Assembly (NCBI GenBank): GCA_964630905.1
Contig: CAZVWR010000043.1
Span: forward strand, 1-26,540
Direction of reading: 5' to 3'
Source: JAGOEX01 sp964630905
Lineage (GTDB): Bacteria > UBP6 > UBA1177
DNA: 26,540 bases
The translations under genes and the position numbers were made by a program. This document shows, one piece after another, positions 1 to 7,859 of the stretch; position 1 is the first letter of the stretch; each line of letters starts with the position of its first letter. Below the pieces are notes generated by a model. It was given only the letters and a program-made list of their open reading frames with translations, searched no databases and was not told where the DNA came from.

Positions 1-1346
1 GACGGGACTGGAAAACTGTTTTCCTTCCATTTTTTCATGAGTCGAGATGCCACTTCCTTTAAACTGCCGAAGTCATCAACTCCTTCAACAGTTCTGATCC
101 TGAACTTGCGGTAATTATTTTTGATGAATTTTCCTTTTTCCCACCATACTGCGCCGGCAACGGTGAATTCTCCGCCGAAAGTTGAGATGTCAAGACACAT
201 TATTGAAGTGATTTCTGCGTTTACAAACTCTGAAAGTTCATTGAGCATAATGCCCCTGCTTTGAGTGTCCCTGATATAATTTTTCATGGCTGAATCGATG
301 TTGGTTTCAAGGATATTCATAATGGTTTTCGGAATAGCTCCGCTTTTTCTGACAGTAAATCCGGACACTTGCTCGATCTGTTCGTTGCTTAGAACATTCG
401 GATATATGAATATTTTTTCAGCTTTTGAATTCCCTGAATAAAATGTTGCAAGAGCTGAGGCAACTGAACTTTCGATTTCGTCAGCAATCGCTGTAACTGT
501 AAATGTTCTTAATGAGTTAAGAGCTCCGTCATGATATCTTGCGACAGCAAAGAACTGAATTTCACCCTGCTTTCTGAGCATGAAAAAATCACTCACTCCG
601 GTTCCTGAAAATTCGACACTGAACTTCTTTTTTATTTCAGGGATCATTGCATGAAGGTCACGAAGTTTCGCCGCTTTTTCAAAGTTAAGGACTTGAGAAC
701 TTGTTTCAATATTTTCTTTAATAAGATCATTAAGTTCCTTCCACTTTTTCCCCTGAAGGATCTCGATTATGTTCCTGACATTGTTCTCATAAACAGTTTT
801 ATCGGTGTTTTTTCTGCACGGAGCAGGGCAGAGACCCATCTGGAAATTTATGCAACCGGCAGGGTTTTTTTCTGAACAGTATTTAAGCGGATAAAGAGTC
901 TGGAGCAGACTTTTAAGCGACCTTAAAAGTGTAGCCGAAGTGAAAGGGCCACGCAAGTACCTGTATTTTCTGTTTATATGACGCGTTATAATAAGACGAG
1001 GCCACTCCTCATCAGTTACAGCAAGATATGGATAACTCTTATCATCTTTAAGGTCTATGTTGAAAAACGGCCGTTTTTTCTTTATCAGCAAACTCTCTAA
1101 AATAAGCGCCTCACTCTCTGAATTGGTGAGAATTATCTCAACACTTGCCGTTTGATTCATCAGATTTTCGATCATCAACCGCGAATCACTCCTTGAAACA
1201 TACTGCCCGACACGGCTTCTCAGATCTTTCGCCTTTCCAATGTAGATTATTTTCCCAAGCTTGTCCCTGAATTGATAAACACCCGGACTCGCAGGAATCT
1301 TTTTCAGCAGATCAGAATCAATAATAAACGCGTTTATTGTGTTCAT
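1..1346 (-). CDS. uvrC: UvrABC excinuclease subunit C, partial (C-terminus off window)
   Basis: Makes the dual incisions in nucleotide excision repair after UvrA/UvrB damage recognition; cytoplasmic. About 448 residues are visible. An N-terminal GIY-YIG nuclease domain has GVYQFRD and IIYIGKAKDL near residues 17-40. Four cysteines (C..PAGC..GLCPAPC), the set that holds an Fe-S cluster in studied UvrC proteins, follow near residues 160-180. Then comes a UVR helical pair (LNFEKAAKLRD) that contacts UvrB. The start of the RNase H-like 5'-incision domain is present (CLDISTFGGEF, YRKFRI, DDFGSL), with the first catalytic Asp in LDIS; the usual His after DIS is Thr here. The helix-hairpin-helix C-terminus lies outside the window. 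The ATG overlaps the stop of the upstream transposase (ATGA). The ribosome site is weak (CGGAAAA), so coupled translation is possible. Identity is secure. Confidence 0.96.
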   Translation of the reverse strand, partial: MNTINAFIIDSDLLKKIPASPGVYQFRDKLGKIIYIGKAKDLRSRVGQYVSRSDSRLMIENLMNQTASVEIILTNSESEALILESLLIKKKRPFFNIDLKDDKSYPYLAVTDEEWPRLIITRHINRKYRYLRGPFTSATLLRSLKSLLQTLYPLKYCSEKNPAGCINFQMGLCPAPCRKNTDKTVYENNVRNIIEILQGKKWKELNDLIKENIETSSQVLNFEKAAKLRDLHAMIPEIKKKFSVEFSGTGVSDFFMLRKQGEIQFFAVARYHDGALNSLRTFTVTAIADEIESSVASALATFYSGNSKAEKIFIYPNVLSNEQIEQVSGFTVRKSGAIPKTIMNILETNIDSAMKNYIRDTQSRGIMLNELSEFVNAEITSIMCLDISTFGGEFTVAGAVWWEKGKFIKNNYRKFRIRTVEGVDDFGSLKEVASRLMKKWKENSFPVP

Positions 1347-2005
1347 TCTAATTTTCCGTTATTTCGTAGGGGCGAGGCACTGTCCTCGCCCAGAATATCG
1401 CCATCCTTGTCAGGGCGACCACGGTGGGGCGCCCGTACAGATAAATAATTTTCATCATTTTCCCAATTTGCAGGATTGTCAAAAATATATTGCCTGATTT
1501 TTTCCAGATCTGATTCATTTCGGATCACCCGTTCGTGGTAATTGCGAAGCCATAATTTCTGATAAAACGGTTCCCAGCCATTTTCATTGACACCATGAAT
1601 GTATTTATTTGTGGTCAATGTTTTAAATCGTGCAATAATTTCACCCAATCTCAAATCCCTTCGTACGGGCGAGGCACTGTCCTCGCCCAGAATATCGCCA
1701 TCATTATCAGGGCGACCACGGTGGGGCGCCCCTACATTAATTACAATAACTGCATGGATGTGATTTGGCATTATCACATGACTGTCAATAATAACACCGC
1801 TGTTATAATCCGGCATGCTGCATAAAATATTTTCAACCATCAACCCCGCATCATTTGGAATCATTTCACCGTTTTCAATGTTTCCCAGCAATTCCAATTT
1901 CTTATTCACGCAAATCGTCACAAAATATGCACCGTTTTGCGAATAATCGTAATTCTGCAACCGGATTGAACGGCGGTGATGTATTTCAGGGTTAAATCGG
2001 GTCAT
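1343..2005 (-). CDS. REP-associated tyrosine transposase (RAYT, Y1_Tnp/TnpA_REP family) with two in-frame REP-like inserts
   Basis: 220 aa. Single-strand DNA transposase/nuclease of the IS200-like HUH superfamily, thought to mobilise REP palindromes. The HUH pair is in MPNHIHAV (H82, H84) and the catalytic Tyr is probably Y156 in WLRNYHERVIRNE. The family C-terminal signature IFDNPANWENDE is also present. Two stretches that do not belong to the fold, residues about 91-115 and 190-214, are translations of 74-bp REP-like units and share APHRGRPDxDGDILGED. The first replaces a loop between the HUH strand and the following helix; the second forms the C-terminal tail. The stop codon overlaps the uvrC start. 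No strong Shine-Dalgarno site is visible before the ATG. Both active-site motifs are intact, so activity is plausible but unproven. Confidence 0.9.
   Translation of the reverse strand: MTRFNPEIHHRRSIRLQNYDYSQNGAYFVTICVNKKLELLGNIENGEMIPNDAGLMVENILCSMPDYNSGVIIDSHVIMPNHIHAVIVINVGAPHRGRPDNDGDILGEDSASPVRRDLRLGEIIARFKTLTTNKYIHGVNENGWEPFYQKLWLRNYHERVIRNESDLEKIRQYIFDNPANWENDENYLSVRAPHRGRPDKDGDILGEDSASPLRNNGKLE
1365..1438. repeat. REP-like palindromic unit, copy B
   Basis: 74 bp. Copies A and B differ at 4 of 74 positions. The left arm is a perfect hairpin: GGGCGAGG (1370-1377), 6-nt loop CACTGT, CCTCGCCC (1384-1391). The right arm, GGGCG...CGCCC, is an imperfect hairpin. The ends GTAGGGGCG / CGCCCGTAC are near-perfect terminal inverted repeats. 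It codes for the C-terminal tail of the transposase and ends about 20 bp from the uvrC start codon. Confidence 0.88.
1662..1735. repeat. REP-like palindromic unit, copy A
   Basis: 74 bp, same orientation as copy B and exactly 297 bp (99 codons) away, so both units are read in the same codon phase. Hairpin GGGCGAGG (1667-1674), loop CACTGT, CCTCGCCC (1681-1688). Ends GTACGGGCG / CGCCCCTAC. It lies inside the transposase gene, in the loop after the HUH motif. Confidence 0.88.
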
Positions 2006-2110
2006 TTAGTATTTTCCATCCCATTCCTCACAGAAACATTTCCTCACTAATGAATCAGATTCTGAAAGATTTTAACGATTGTTATTTTGTTGGCAATTTA
2101 ATTGTATTTG

Positions 2111-2138
2111 GTAAGGGCGAAAAATCTTTCGCTCTTAC
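2111..2138. repeat. REP-like hairpin at the MATE gene 3' end
   Basis: Inverted repeat GTAAGGGCGAAA / TTTCGCTCTTAC: a 12-bp stem with one G-T wobble and a 4-nt AATC loop. It begins GTAAGGGCG, close to the GTAGGGGCG ends of the two 74-bp units, so it is probably a shorter member of the same repeat family. It overlaps the TAA stop of the MATE gene (2135-2137). It lacks a T-run on the minus strand, so a role as an intrinsic terminator is doubtful, although RNA 3'-end protection is possible. Confidence 0.7.
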
Positions 2139-3481
2139 TCAACATCCTCGACGAGATTTCTGATCCATTTTTTTGAGAGATACCGTTTCATTCCAAAGAA
2201 AAACTTAAAGATTTCTTCGCTTTTTGCAAGAAGATAGACCCAGTAAATTGGAAGCTGGAACCAGCTTGCTCCGATGAGTGCTGCTGGAACTCCGATCGCC
2301 CAGAGTGCTCCGATATCGATCCAGAGTGCTGCTTTGGTGTCGCCTCCGCTTCTCAATATTCCCACAATATTCAGGCAGTTGAATGATACTATCGGAATGA
2401 TGAACACCCAGACAAGAATGGTTTTATATGCCAGATCGGCGACTGTCGGTGAAATGTTGTATATTGAAATGACGGAAGGTGCTGTGATAAAAAGGATGAA
2501 ACTTGCAGCTATTCCTGCATAAATTGACATTGCTGAGAATTTCTTTGAATGTTCCCACACCTGATCGTATTTCTGTGCTCCGATGTCAGTTCCTAAAATT
2601 ACTGCTCCGGCATTGGCAATTCCGATGAATGCGGCAAACGAGATCCTTCCGACACTGTCCATTATGCTTATTGATGCGATAGCTTCTGTCCCGAGTGTCG
2701 CAAAAATTATATTAAGAGCCACTATTCCGCTTGCCCAGACCGATTCATTGATGAAAACAGGCATGGAAGTTATAAACACTTTTTTGACAAGTTCGATTTT
2801 GAAGTCAAGCATCACTCTGAGTTTTGCGGCGGCGGCAGATTTTGTGTAATAAACGATGAAGATCGTAAGAACTGTTTCGATCCCTCTGGCAAGCAGTGTT
2901 GCAATTGCCGCCCCTTCAATTCCAAGCTTTGGAAAACCCATATTCCCGAATATCAGAAGCCAGTTGAACGAAATGTTTATCAAAAGTGCAAAAAACGAGG
3001 TGTACATCGGAATGCGGGGTTTATCGGTGCTTCTTAAAACTATCTGAAAAATGAATGAAACCGCAGTCAGCGGATAGCTTAATCCCACAATGCGAAGATA
3101 CCTTCCTGACTGATCAAGAACTTCTGCATCATTAGAAAAGACCGACATCAGAATTTCAGGAATGAAAACAGCACCCGCTGCCATCACAAGAGAAATAACA
3201 ATGGCGGGAACCATCATTATTCCGATGACACGGTGAAGATTTCCGCGGTCTTTTTTACCGAAGAACTGTGAAATGAAAATGGCTCCGCCGCTTCCCATTC
3301 CAAAAAGAAAAAGAATGAACAGAAACATGAGCTGATTGCTTATCCCCAGAGCCGCAATTGAGGATTCACCGAGCTGACCCACCATGAAAACATCGGCCAT
3401 GTTTATTGATGAAATTATCAGATTATGCACTGCAACCGGTATCGCTACCGCAAGAGCCCGTTTGTAAAAGTTCTCAGACAT
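2135..3481 (-). CDS. MATE family multidrug/metabolite efflux transporter
   Basis: 448 aa inner-membrane protein with about 12 hydrophobic helices in two halves. MATE antiporters use a Na+ or H+ gradient to export organic cations, drugs or metabolites; the substrate is not predictable here. Family-like segments are the N-terminal NMADVFMVGQLG, with the usual D-x-x-(M/F)-V-G-x-L-G pattern, and GMGSGGAIFISQFFG. The second half repeats the pattern with GAVILGTDIGAQ. I place the start at 3481 rather than at an upstream ATG (3574): GGAGG lies at proper distance before 3481, and the promoter at 3504-3531 would put the upstream ATG outside the transcript. It is a single-gene unit divergent from the lipoprotein gene at 3614. 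Confidence 0.93.
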   Translation of the reverse strand: MSENFYKRALAVAIPVAVHNLIISSINMADVFMVGQLGESSIAALGISNQLMFLFILFLFGMGSGGAIFISQFFGKKDRGNLHRVIGIMMVPAIVISLVMAAGAVFIPEILMSVFSNDAEVLDQSGRYLRIVGLSYPLTAVSFIFQIVLRSTDKPRIPMYTSFFALLINISFNWLLIFGNMGFPKLGIEGAAIATLLARGIETVLTIFIVYYTKSAAAAKLRVMLDFKIELVKKVFITSMPVFINESVWASGIVALNIIFATLGTEAIASISIMDSVGRISFAAFIGIANAGAVILGTDIGAQKYDQVWEHSKKFSAMSIYAGIAASFILFITAPSVISIYNISPTVADLAYKTILVWVFIIPIVSFNCLNIVGILRSGGDTKAALWIDIGALWAIGVPAALIGASWFQLPIYWVYLLAKSEEIFKFFFGMKRYLSKKWIRNLVEDVE

Positions 3482-3503
3482 GCCGCCTCCATAAAGCCCG
3501 TGC

Positions 3504-3531
3504 ATTCTATTGCAAAGGACTGAAGTGTCAA
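3504..3531 (-). promoter_or_regulatory. sigma70-type promoter for the MATE gene
   Basis: Minus strand: TTGACA (3531-3526), 16-bp spacer, TAGAAT (3509-3504). The predicted transcript start is near 3497, leaving a leader of about 16 nt before the ATG at 3481. Confidence 0.7.
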
Positions 3532-3613
3532 AATATAAATAATGTATATAATAAATCCTCCCGCGACCTGTCACTAAACAATCGTTTTTGATATTTAATT
3601 TATGGAGGGAAAA

Positions 3614-4378
3614 ATGAGATCATTAAGGAAATCAATCAGTTTTATTATTATTGTTGCAATTATGATTTTAATTTCGGGTTGCTGGGATGATTCAAACAAA
3701 GCGACTGGGGAGCTTGGGGTTTTAAAGTATTATCTTAACACAAAATACGATGCGGAAGGCAATTTAAAGACAGGGATACTTCCGACAAAAATTTCACACC
3801 GCATCGGTGCATATTCAACAGGCGAGGAGTATCTGGGCAGATATGACGAAATATATCACATTGTAGAACCTGCTGAAAATGCAGTGCTCATCAACCATGA
3901 CAATACTTACGATGTACCTGATTTTACTATTAAAGTGACAAAAGCCGGCTCTTATAAGATCACAACGAAGAATGATGAAAAAGTACTTGACATGATAACC
4001 CTCAAATTTGAAGATCCGGCATCTCTTGAAGTGATCACAAAAGTGAGAGAGCCTTACGGAGAGGAGTTCGATGTTATGCCGTCAACCGGAACTATAACTG
4101 TTGAAGAAGGCTCACAGGTTGCGTTCATTCCATATCTTAAAACCACATCAGGAACAAGGATGATCGGAGATGTTAAATGTAAATTTTCAGCAGACCCTGA
4201 CTGGATGGTCGTTCCCGATGTTGAAGACACATATATCACTGAAGACACTTCGATCACATTCGGATATGAAAGCACCTTCTATTTCATTGAAGAAGGGACA
4301 GTCACTTTCAATTTCAAACATACTGAATCGGGCTATACCGGTTCACAGAAGTTTGATGTCACGGCTGTTTCCAAATAA
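3614..4378 (+). CDS. Hypothetical lipoprotein
   Basis: 254 aa. The signal peptide has a basic start (MRSLRKS), a hydrophobic core and the lipobox LISGC with lipidated Cys23. The mature part is predicted soluble and rich in beta-prone segments with Thr/Val alternation (SGTRMIGDVKCKF, EGTVTFNFKHTESGYTG), suggesting one or two Ig-like sandwich domains; I recognise no family. An ATG at 3602 overlaps the Shine-Dalgarno GGAGGG (3604-3609), so the start is 3614. It lies 81 bp before the GH35-like lipoprotein gene on the same strand. No clear promoter was identified. It is probably an envelope protein of unknown role. Confidence 0.8.
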   Translation: MRSLRKSISFIIIVAIMILISGCWDDSNKATGELGVLKYYLNTKYDAEGNLKTGILPTKISHRIGAYSTGEEYLGRYDEIYHIVEPAENAVLINHDNTYDVPDFTIKVTKAGSYKITTKNDEKVLDMITLKFEDPASLEVITKVREPYGEEFDVMPSTGTITVEEGSQVAFIPYLKTTSGTRMIGDVKCKFSADPDWMVVPDVEDTYITEDTSITFGYESTFYFIEEGTVTFNFKHTESGYTGSQKFDVTAVSK

Positions 4379-4406
4379 CTGATAACACTCATTTTTTTAA
4401 AAAAAG

Positions 4407-4435
4407 TTGACACTCAAGTCTAATTTTGCAAAACT
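4407..4435 (+). promoter_or_regulatory. Possible promoter for the GH35-like gene
   Basis: A perfect TTGACA (4407-4412) follows an A/T tract, but the -10 candidates at 16-17 bp (CAAAAC or AAAACT) are poor. It may be an activator-dependent promoter, or the gene may be read from upstream. Confidence 0.35.
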
Positions 4436-4459
4436 GCATCGATTTTGACTGGAGGGTCC

Positions 4460-7400
4460 ATGAAAAAATTTTTTGCTGTACCTGTGATACTGCTGCTTTT
4501 ATCCAGCTGTTCAGATAAAAAAAATGTTGAAACTGAATTAGATTCCTATCTTGAATATGACATTGATATCATTGACGAAATAGAGGATGTTGATGACGAC
4601 ATTGCTATAAATGAAAACGATGATAACACAGATATTGACTTTGAGCCGTCTTACCCGCTTGACGAATGCAGAAATGAAGAAAACGGGAATCTTTATCAAT
4701 CTTTTGAAGTGAAAAAGAACGGCTTTCTAATCAACGGGAATTTTGTCCTTTTGCGTGGTGGAACCATTCAGTATTTCCGTCTGCCGGCTGAAGAATGGGA
4801 AAACCGGATAATCAGCTTCAAAAAAGCGGGCTTTAACACTGTTGACATCTATGTCGCATGGAATATTCACGAACCATCTGAAGGTGTTTTTAATTTTAAA
4901 GAACCTGACCTTGCACAGTTTCTTGAACTTATCAAAAAACACGGTCTTTATGCATATTTCCGACCCGGTCCATATATCTGTAATGAATTTAAAAATGGCG
5001 GAATTCCTTCATGGCTCATGACAAAAACAACAAAGAAATCAAAAGATTCTGACGGTCTTGTGAATCTCAGGACTGATGATCCCGATTATCTTGAATATGT
5101 TGAAAAATACTTTGAAAAACTCAATGAAGTTGTGAAACCTTATCTCATTTCAAATGGCGGCCCCATTGTTCTCTATTCTCTCGAAAACGAATATAACTAT
5201 CTGGAAATGTTCATAGATATTGACAAGCTGTTCTGGTATGACGGCGGGCCGGAAAGAGGAATTACTCAAGGAGCAGGAACAAAGGAATATTTCACCGCTT
5301 TAAAAAATATTGTAAAAAAACAAGGCATTGATATTCCTCTTTCAACCTGCCCCGGAGTCCCTGAAACAAAAGGGATGGGCGAAGTTCCCGACATAATCCC
5401 GATGCCCAATTTCTATGACAAGGAAGGGGTTGAAAAACTTGCTTTCAATCTGATGAAACAGATGCATGACGGTTCACAAAACAGCGGAATTTATTCTGAG
5501 TTCCCGTCAGCGACAACTGAATCAAACCGCCTTGCAAGTCAGATGCTGCGGCTTTTTGCAGGGGGTCTTGACGGATATTTTGCTTTCAACATTGCAGGGA
5601 TGCAGGCAGAAGGCTACAACAACACCGTTGTAATAGATCCGGGCGGACTTGACAAGATCGTTGAAATTTCGGCTGAATCGATAAGAACTGCTTTTTTAAA
5701 TCCGACGATCGGATATTTTTCCAATGTTGTTGACTACTTCGGCGCAATAACCCCGTCAGGGCTGAGAAGAGATAAGTTTTTCAACTTCAGAAGGGTCAAT
5801 CTGTTCCTTGAAACCTTTGAAGAACTGATCGGCAGCGGGCTTTATCCTTTAAGAACTGCGGTTGGGCTTAATGAAGACGGCGGCAGACTTAAAATACTGA
5901 ATGAATTCATCGGAACAACTGAAAATAACACAAAAACTCATTACTGGTTTTCAACTGAATCCGGCACAAACTTCATATTTCTCACAAATGAATCAACAGA
6001 AAACATCTACATTTCAAAAGGGCAGATAGAAATAGACGGTCTTAAGATCCCCAAATATACTTCAAGCATGGTGGTTCCTGTTGAAATATTCGGCGGAAAA
6101 GTGATCGAAAGTGAAGAGAACATTAATTCGATCAATCATAAAAGCGAACTTTATAACACCCAGGTCCTTGTCACAAACGCTAAACTTGATGAAAATGTCA
6201 AACTCAATTATTCGACAAGTCAGATAATGACGGTAAAAAATCTTGGATGCACAAAGCTTCTTGTTTTTTACGGACTTGAGGATAGTTTCGGTGAGATCTC
6301 ACTGAGTTTTTTTAATAATTTCAAAGTCATGCATCAGGATTTGGGTGTCATAACCGAATTTGAGGACGAATATAACCTCGACATCTCTTTTAAACATAAG
6401 GACCGACTCATGACAGTAATTGAACTGGATGACGGAACAATTTATAGAATTATTGTCACAACACAAAATAATGCAGGAAAGATCTGGTTTGAAGATAACC
6501 CGCAAAGACCTTTTGCAATTTCAGGACTTTATGACCTGGAGTATGATGAAACAGAGAATAAATACAGATATATAGCAGATCAGACAAAAAAAGAGATGTT
6601 CACTGTTTCAAACTATCCTCTTGATATTGCCCAAACTGTAAAAACTCCTTTTGATGAAATTACAGGTGTGACTGTTTACTCTCTTCCAAAAACGGACATT
6701 CCTTTAATTGATGAAGATATTGTTAAAACTGGGAAAACCAATACCGACACGGATGAGTCACTTGTTGAAACTGATGATTCGTTGTGGACAGGCTGGTCCG
6801 GAGAGCCGCAGGATCTTGACAGTTTCGGGATCCATGAAGGGCACGCATGGTACAGGACTGAATTTAATCTTCCCGAAAACATTAATATAGGTTCTGCCCA
6901 TATTTACATTGAGCATGCTTCTGATATCGTTGGAATTTATGTCAACGGCAGTTATCTTAACACCGTTTGTCCGCTCGGAACTGAAATTGATTCAAAAGGG
7001 GGCGGAAAATACGGATTTGACAGTTTCGGACAACATCTTGTTCCGGGGAAAAATGTCATTTCATTCAGAGTTGAAATATGGGGACACGGTTCTTTTATGT
7101 GGCCAAGAGGCAAGCTCGTCGGACTTGGTCAAATGCCCGATGTGGGAGTCGATGCTGTAAAAGGGCTGAGAGGAAAAGCTGAGCTGACATATAACGATAA
7201 CGGTTCAGAAAAGAAGGTCGGACTTAACAAATGGACTGTTGCCGCCGGCACTGGCGGAGAGAGCAAAGGATGGCAGAAAATGGAGTTCGATGACTCAAAA
7301 TGGGATGAATCGACCATTCCGCTTGAACTGAAAAAAGGTGAAGTAGTGTGGTACAGAACGGAATTTGATTCATCGGATATTCCTGATGCTGAGCTTTTCC

Positions 7401-7765
7401 TTGCTCCCGTATCACTTAAACTCATTGGTAAAAACGCAAAAGCGACACTTTTCCTAAACGGTCGTCTGATAGGAAGATGGATCAGTGATTCATTGTGGCT
7501 TGAACGGGGAACATGGACAAGAAGCGTTCGGAACATGTGGTCTGAAGCCGATCCCGACATATTTCCTCTCCCTGCCGGGATCATAAAAAATGGAAAAAAC
7601 TCGCTTGCTTTGATATTTGAAGACACTTCAGGCGGAAGAAAAGGTGAAGAGGATGATTTCAAGGCAGGCTTAATTGATGACCTTTCAATAATTTTCAATC
7701 AGGAAGAAAAAAACGGAACAGGTTTTAAACCTATTACGGGAATAAAAGGAAATCTTAATTTCTGA
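4460..7765 (+). CDS. GH35-like beta-galactosidase family lipoprotein
   Basis: 1101 aa, much longer than a minimal GH35 enzyme. The signal peptide ends in the lipobox LLSSC (Cys17), followed by an acidic linker (D/E/N-rich, about residues 25-70). The catalytic TIM barrel, about residues 80-430, has GGTIQYFRLP, NTVDIYVAWNIHEP and YFRPGPYICNEF. The acid/base motif ENEY gives E244. The nucleophile is probably E347 in YSEFPS, about 100 residues later, as in the family. The C-terminal half holds beta-sandwich modules, two of which have similar entries (AWYRTEFNLPE near residue 795 and VWYRTEFDSSD near 965), as in galactose-binding-like domains of GH35 enzymes. The start at 4460 follows GGAGGG (4451-4456). 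The enzyme should release terminal beta-galactose or a related sugar from glycans at the cell surface or in the periplasm; the exact substrate is unknown. Confidence 0.88.
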   Translation: MKKFFAVPVILLLLSSCSDKKNVETELDSYLEYDIDIIDEIEDVDDDIAINENDDNTDIDFEPSYPLDECRNEENGNLYQSFEVKKNGFLINGNFVLLRGGTIQYFRLPAEEWENRIISFKKAGFNTVDIYVAWNIHEPSEGVFNFKEPDLAQFLELIKKHGLYAYFRPGPYICNEFKNGGIPSWLMTKTTKKSKDSDGLVNLRTDDPDYLEYVEKYFEKLNEVVKPYLISNGGPIVLYSLENEYNYLEMFIDIDKLFWYDGGPERGITQGAGTKEYFTALKNIVKKQGIDIPLSTCPGVPETKGMGEVPDIIPMPNFYDKEGVEKLAFNLMKQMHDGSQNSGIYSEFPSATTESNRLASQMLRLFAGGLDGYFAFNIAGMQAEGYNNTVVIDPGGLDKIVEISAESIRTAFLNPTIGYFSNVVDYFGAITPSGLRRDKFFNFRRVNLFLETFEELIGSGLYPLRTAVGLNEDGGRLKILNEFIGTTENNTKTHYWFSTESGTNFIFLTNESTENIYISKGQIEIDGLKIPKYTSSMVVPVEIFGGKVIESEENINSINHKSELYNTQVLVTNAKLDENVKLNYSTSQIMTVKNLGCTKLLVFYGLEDSFGEISLSFFNNFKVMHQDLGVITEFEDEYNLDISFKHKDRLMTVIELDDGTIYRIIVTTQNNAGKIWFEDNPQRPFAISGLYDLEYDETENKYRYIADQTKKEMFTVSNYPLDIAQTVKTPFDEITGVTVYSLPKTDIPLIDEDIVKTGKTNTDTDESLVETDDSLWTGWSGEPQDLDSFGIHEGHAWYRTEFNLPENINIGSAHIYIEHASDIVGIYVNGSYLNTVCPLGTEIDSKGGGKYGFDSFGQHLVPGKNVISFRVEIWGHGSFMWPRGKLVGLGQMPDVGVDAVKGLRGKAELTYNDNGSEKKVGLNKWTVAAGTGGESKGWQKMEFDDSKWDESTIPLELKKGEVVWYRTEFDSSDIPDAELFLAPVSLKLIGKNAKATLFLNGRLIGRWISDSLWLERGTWTRSVRNMWSEADPDIFPLPAGIIKNGKNSLALIFEDTSGGRKGEEDDFKAGLIDDLSIIFNQEEKNGTGFKPITGIKGNLNF

Positions 7766-7798
7766 TTTTCAGTCATCGTCATTAAGTAAAACAATTTC

Positions 7799-7815
7799 TG
7801 GCACCTTTTTTGCAT
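7799..7815 (+). promoter_or_regulatory. sigma54 (RpoN) promoter
   Basis: TGGCACCTTTTTTGCAT: the invariant GG (7800-7801) and GC (7812-7813) are separated by 10 nt, as required, and the surrounding bases match the YTGGCACG-N4-TTGCW consensus at all but one position. The predicted transcript start is near 7825. It lies 45 bp upstream of the ATG at 7860, whose ribosome site is AGGGG. Confidence 0.72.
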
Positions 7816-7859
7816 AAAGTTAAACAGGAGATTGCTCTAAACTGTAATCAGGGGTTAAA

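Noticed and set aside
651..875. Plus-strand 74-residue reading frame
   Set aside because: Antisense to uvrC, no promoter or family resemblance.
3482..3574. Upstream ATG extending the MATE protein
   Set aside because: It precedes the predicted transcript start; the ATG at 3481 has GGAGG.
7129..7698. Minus-strand 189-residue reading frame
   Set aside because: Antisense to the GH35-like gene, Ser/Pro-rich shadow composition.
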